5,513 bases of DNA. It comes from Planctomycetaceae bacterium UBA4655 (GTDB lineage: Bacteria > Planctomycetota > Planctomycetia > Pirellulales > UBA1268). The position numbers and the translations under genes are program-made. Below the pieces are notes generated by a model. The model was not told where the DNA came from, made no database searches, and worked only from the letters and a program-made list of their open reading frames with translations. Positions 5,355-5,513 of this stretch are shown here, in pieces. The stretch lies in the NCBI GenBank assembly GCA_002405515.1, contig DHLZ01000156.1, positions 1 to 5,513 on the forward strand. The letters are read 5' to 3'. The stretch's first letter is position 1. Every line of letters begins with the position of its first letter.

Positions 5355-5513
5355 ATGGTCGCCGCGGTCACAGGGTTTCCCGCGCGAACCCGTCTCCGCC
5401 CGCACGGAGGCCCCGCGGCGTCACGGCGTTACGAGCGGCGTCGGCCCGAGAAGACGCCGCTCCACAGGGTCGTCTCCGAGAACCTCGAGAGCTGGCTCAC
5501 CTGGCGAGAAGCG
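5355..5513 (+). CDS. N-terminus of a second IS91-family transposase (runs off right edge)
   Basis: From ATG 5355 the frame encodes 53 residues and stays open to the end of the window. Residues 30-48 (RPEKTPLHRVVSENLESWL) and the following TWREA match, as I recall it, the conserved N-terminal lead of IS91-family transposases that comes just before the cysteine-rich zinc-binding region. The first 20 to 25 residues are Arg/Pro-rich, so the true start may be different; the frame is open back to 5313. The orientation is the same as the IS91 remnant at 1867-2697, but the two pieces cover different parts of the protein and cannot be aligned with each other here. Whether this copy is complete cannot be seen. 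Confidence 0.65.
   Translation, partial: MVAAVTGFPARTRLRPHGGPAASRRYERRRPEKTPLHRVVSENLESWLTWREA

Noticed and set aside
1..5513. CRISPR array, tRNA or rRNA genes, riboswitch
   Set aside because: No regularly spaced direct repeats, no cloverleaf with a CCA-type end and no conserved rRNA segments were found on reading either strand.

Overview
The window is GC-rich and looks like a fragment of a planctomycete-type genome (inference from the gene mix: a secreted SMP-30-like propeller, a secreted ThuA-like protein, a sugar isomerase of the AP_endonuc_2 fold, a secreted redoxin with a single-Cys CPLA motif, and IS91-family transposases). No marker gene is present, so the taxon is not proven. No rRNA, tRNA or CRISPR array was seen.

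Left part, + strand (1-1866): the last 69 codons of an unrecognised gene end at 211. A secreted SMP-30/gluconolactonase-like protein follows (488-1558). Its transcript probably ends at a very good intrinsic terminator at 1626-1671, a long stem capped by a GAAA loop and followed by five T. A REP-like 9-bp palindrome of a widespread type lies at 1798-1831.

Mobile part: an IS91-family (HUH) transposase remnant occupies about 2020-2697 on the + strand. It keeps the HVHLH motif, the single catalytic-type tyrosine region and the extreme C-terminus. It has lost the N-terminal zinc-binding region and an internal block of the C-terminal half. The first 53 codons of a second IS91-family transposase, in the same orientation, run off the right edge (5355-5513). 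The two pieces bracket about 2.6 kb of minus-strand DNA.

Minus-strand module between them (read from high to low coordinates): a small decayed fragment resembling phytase-like esterases (about 5160-5266); a secreted redoxin cut off just where the family's cis-proline segment should come (5157-4720); a candidate promoter (4684-4657); a secreted ThuA-like protein starting at GTG 4612 behind a GGAGG; and a sugar phosphate isomerase/epimerase starting at ATG 3839, coupled to thuA by an ATGA overlap and its own GAGGAG. The ThuA-like/isomerase pair is clearly one operon and probably acts on a sugar or modified sugar whose identity cannot be read from the sequence. The broken genes around it, bounded by IS91 pieces, suggest a segment shaped by repeated IS91-type insertion and deletion. 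No clearly new biological system is visible; the most unusual items are the IS91-bracketed layout, a perfect 10-bp-arm palindrome sitting on the redoxin start codon, and the truncation junctions.
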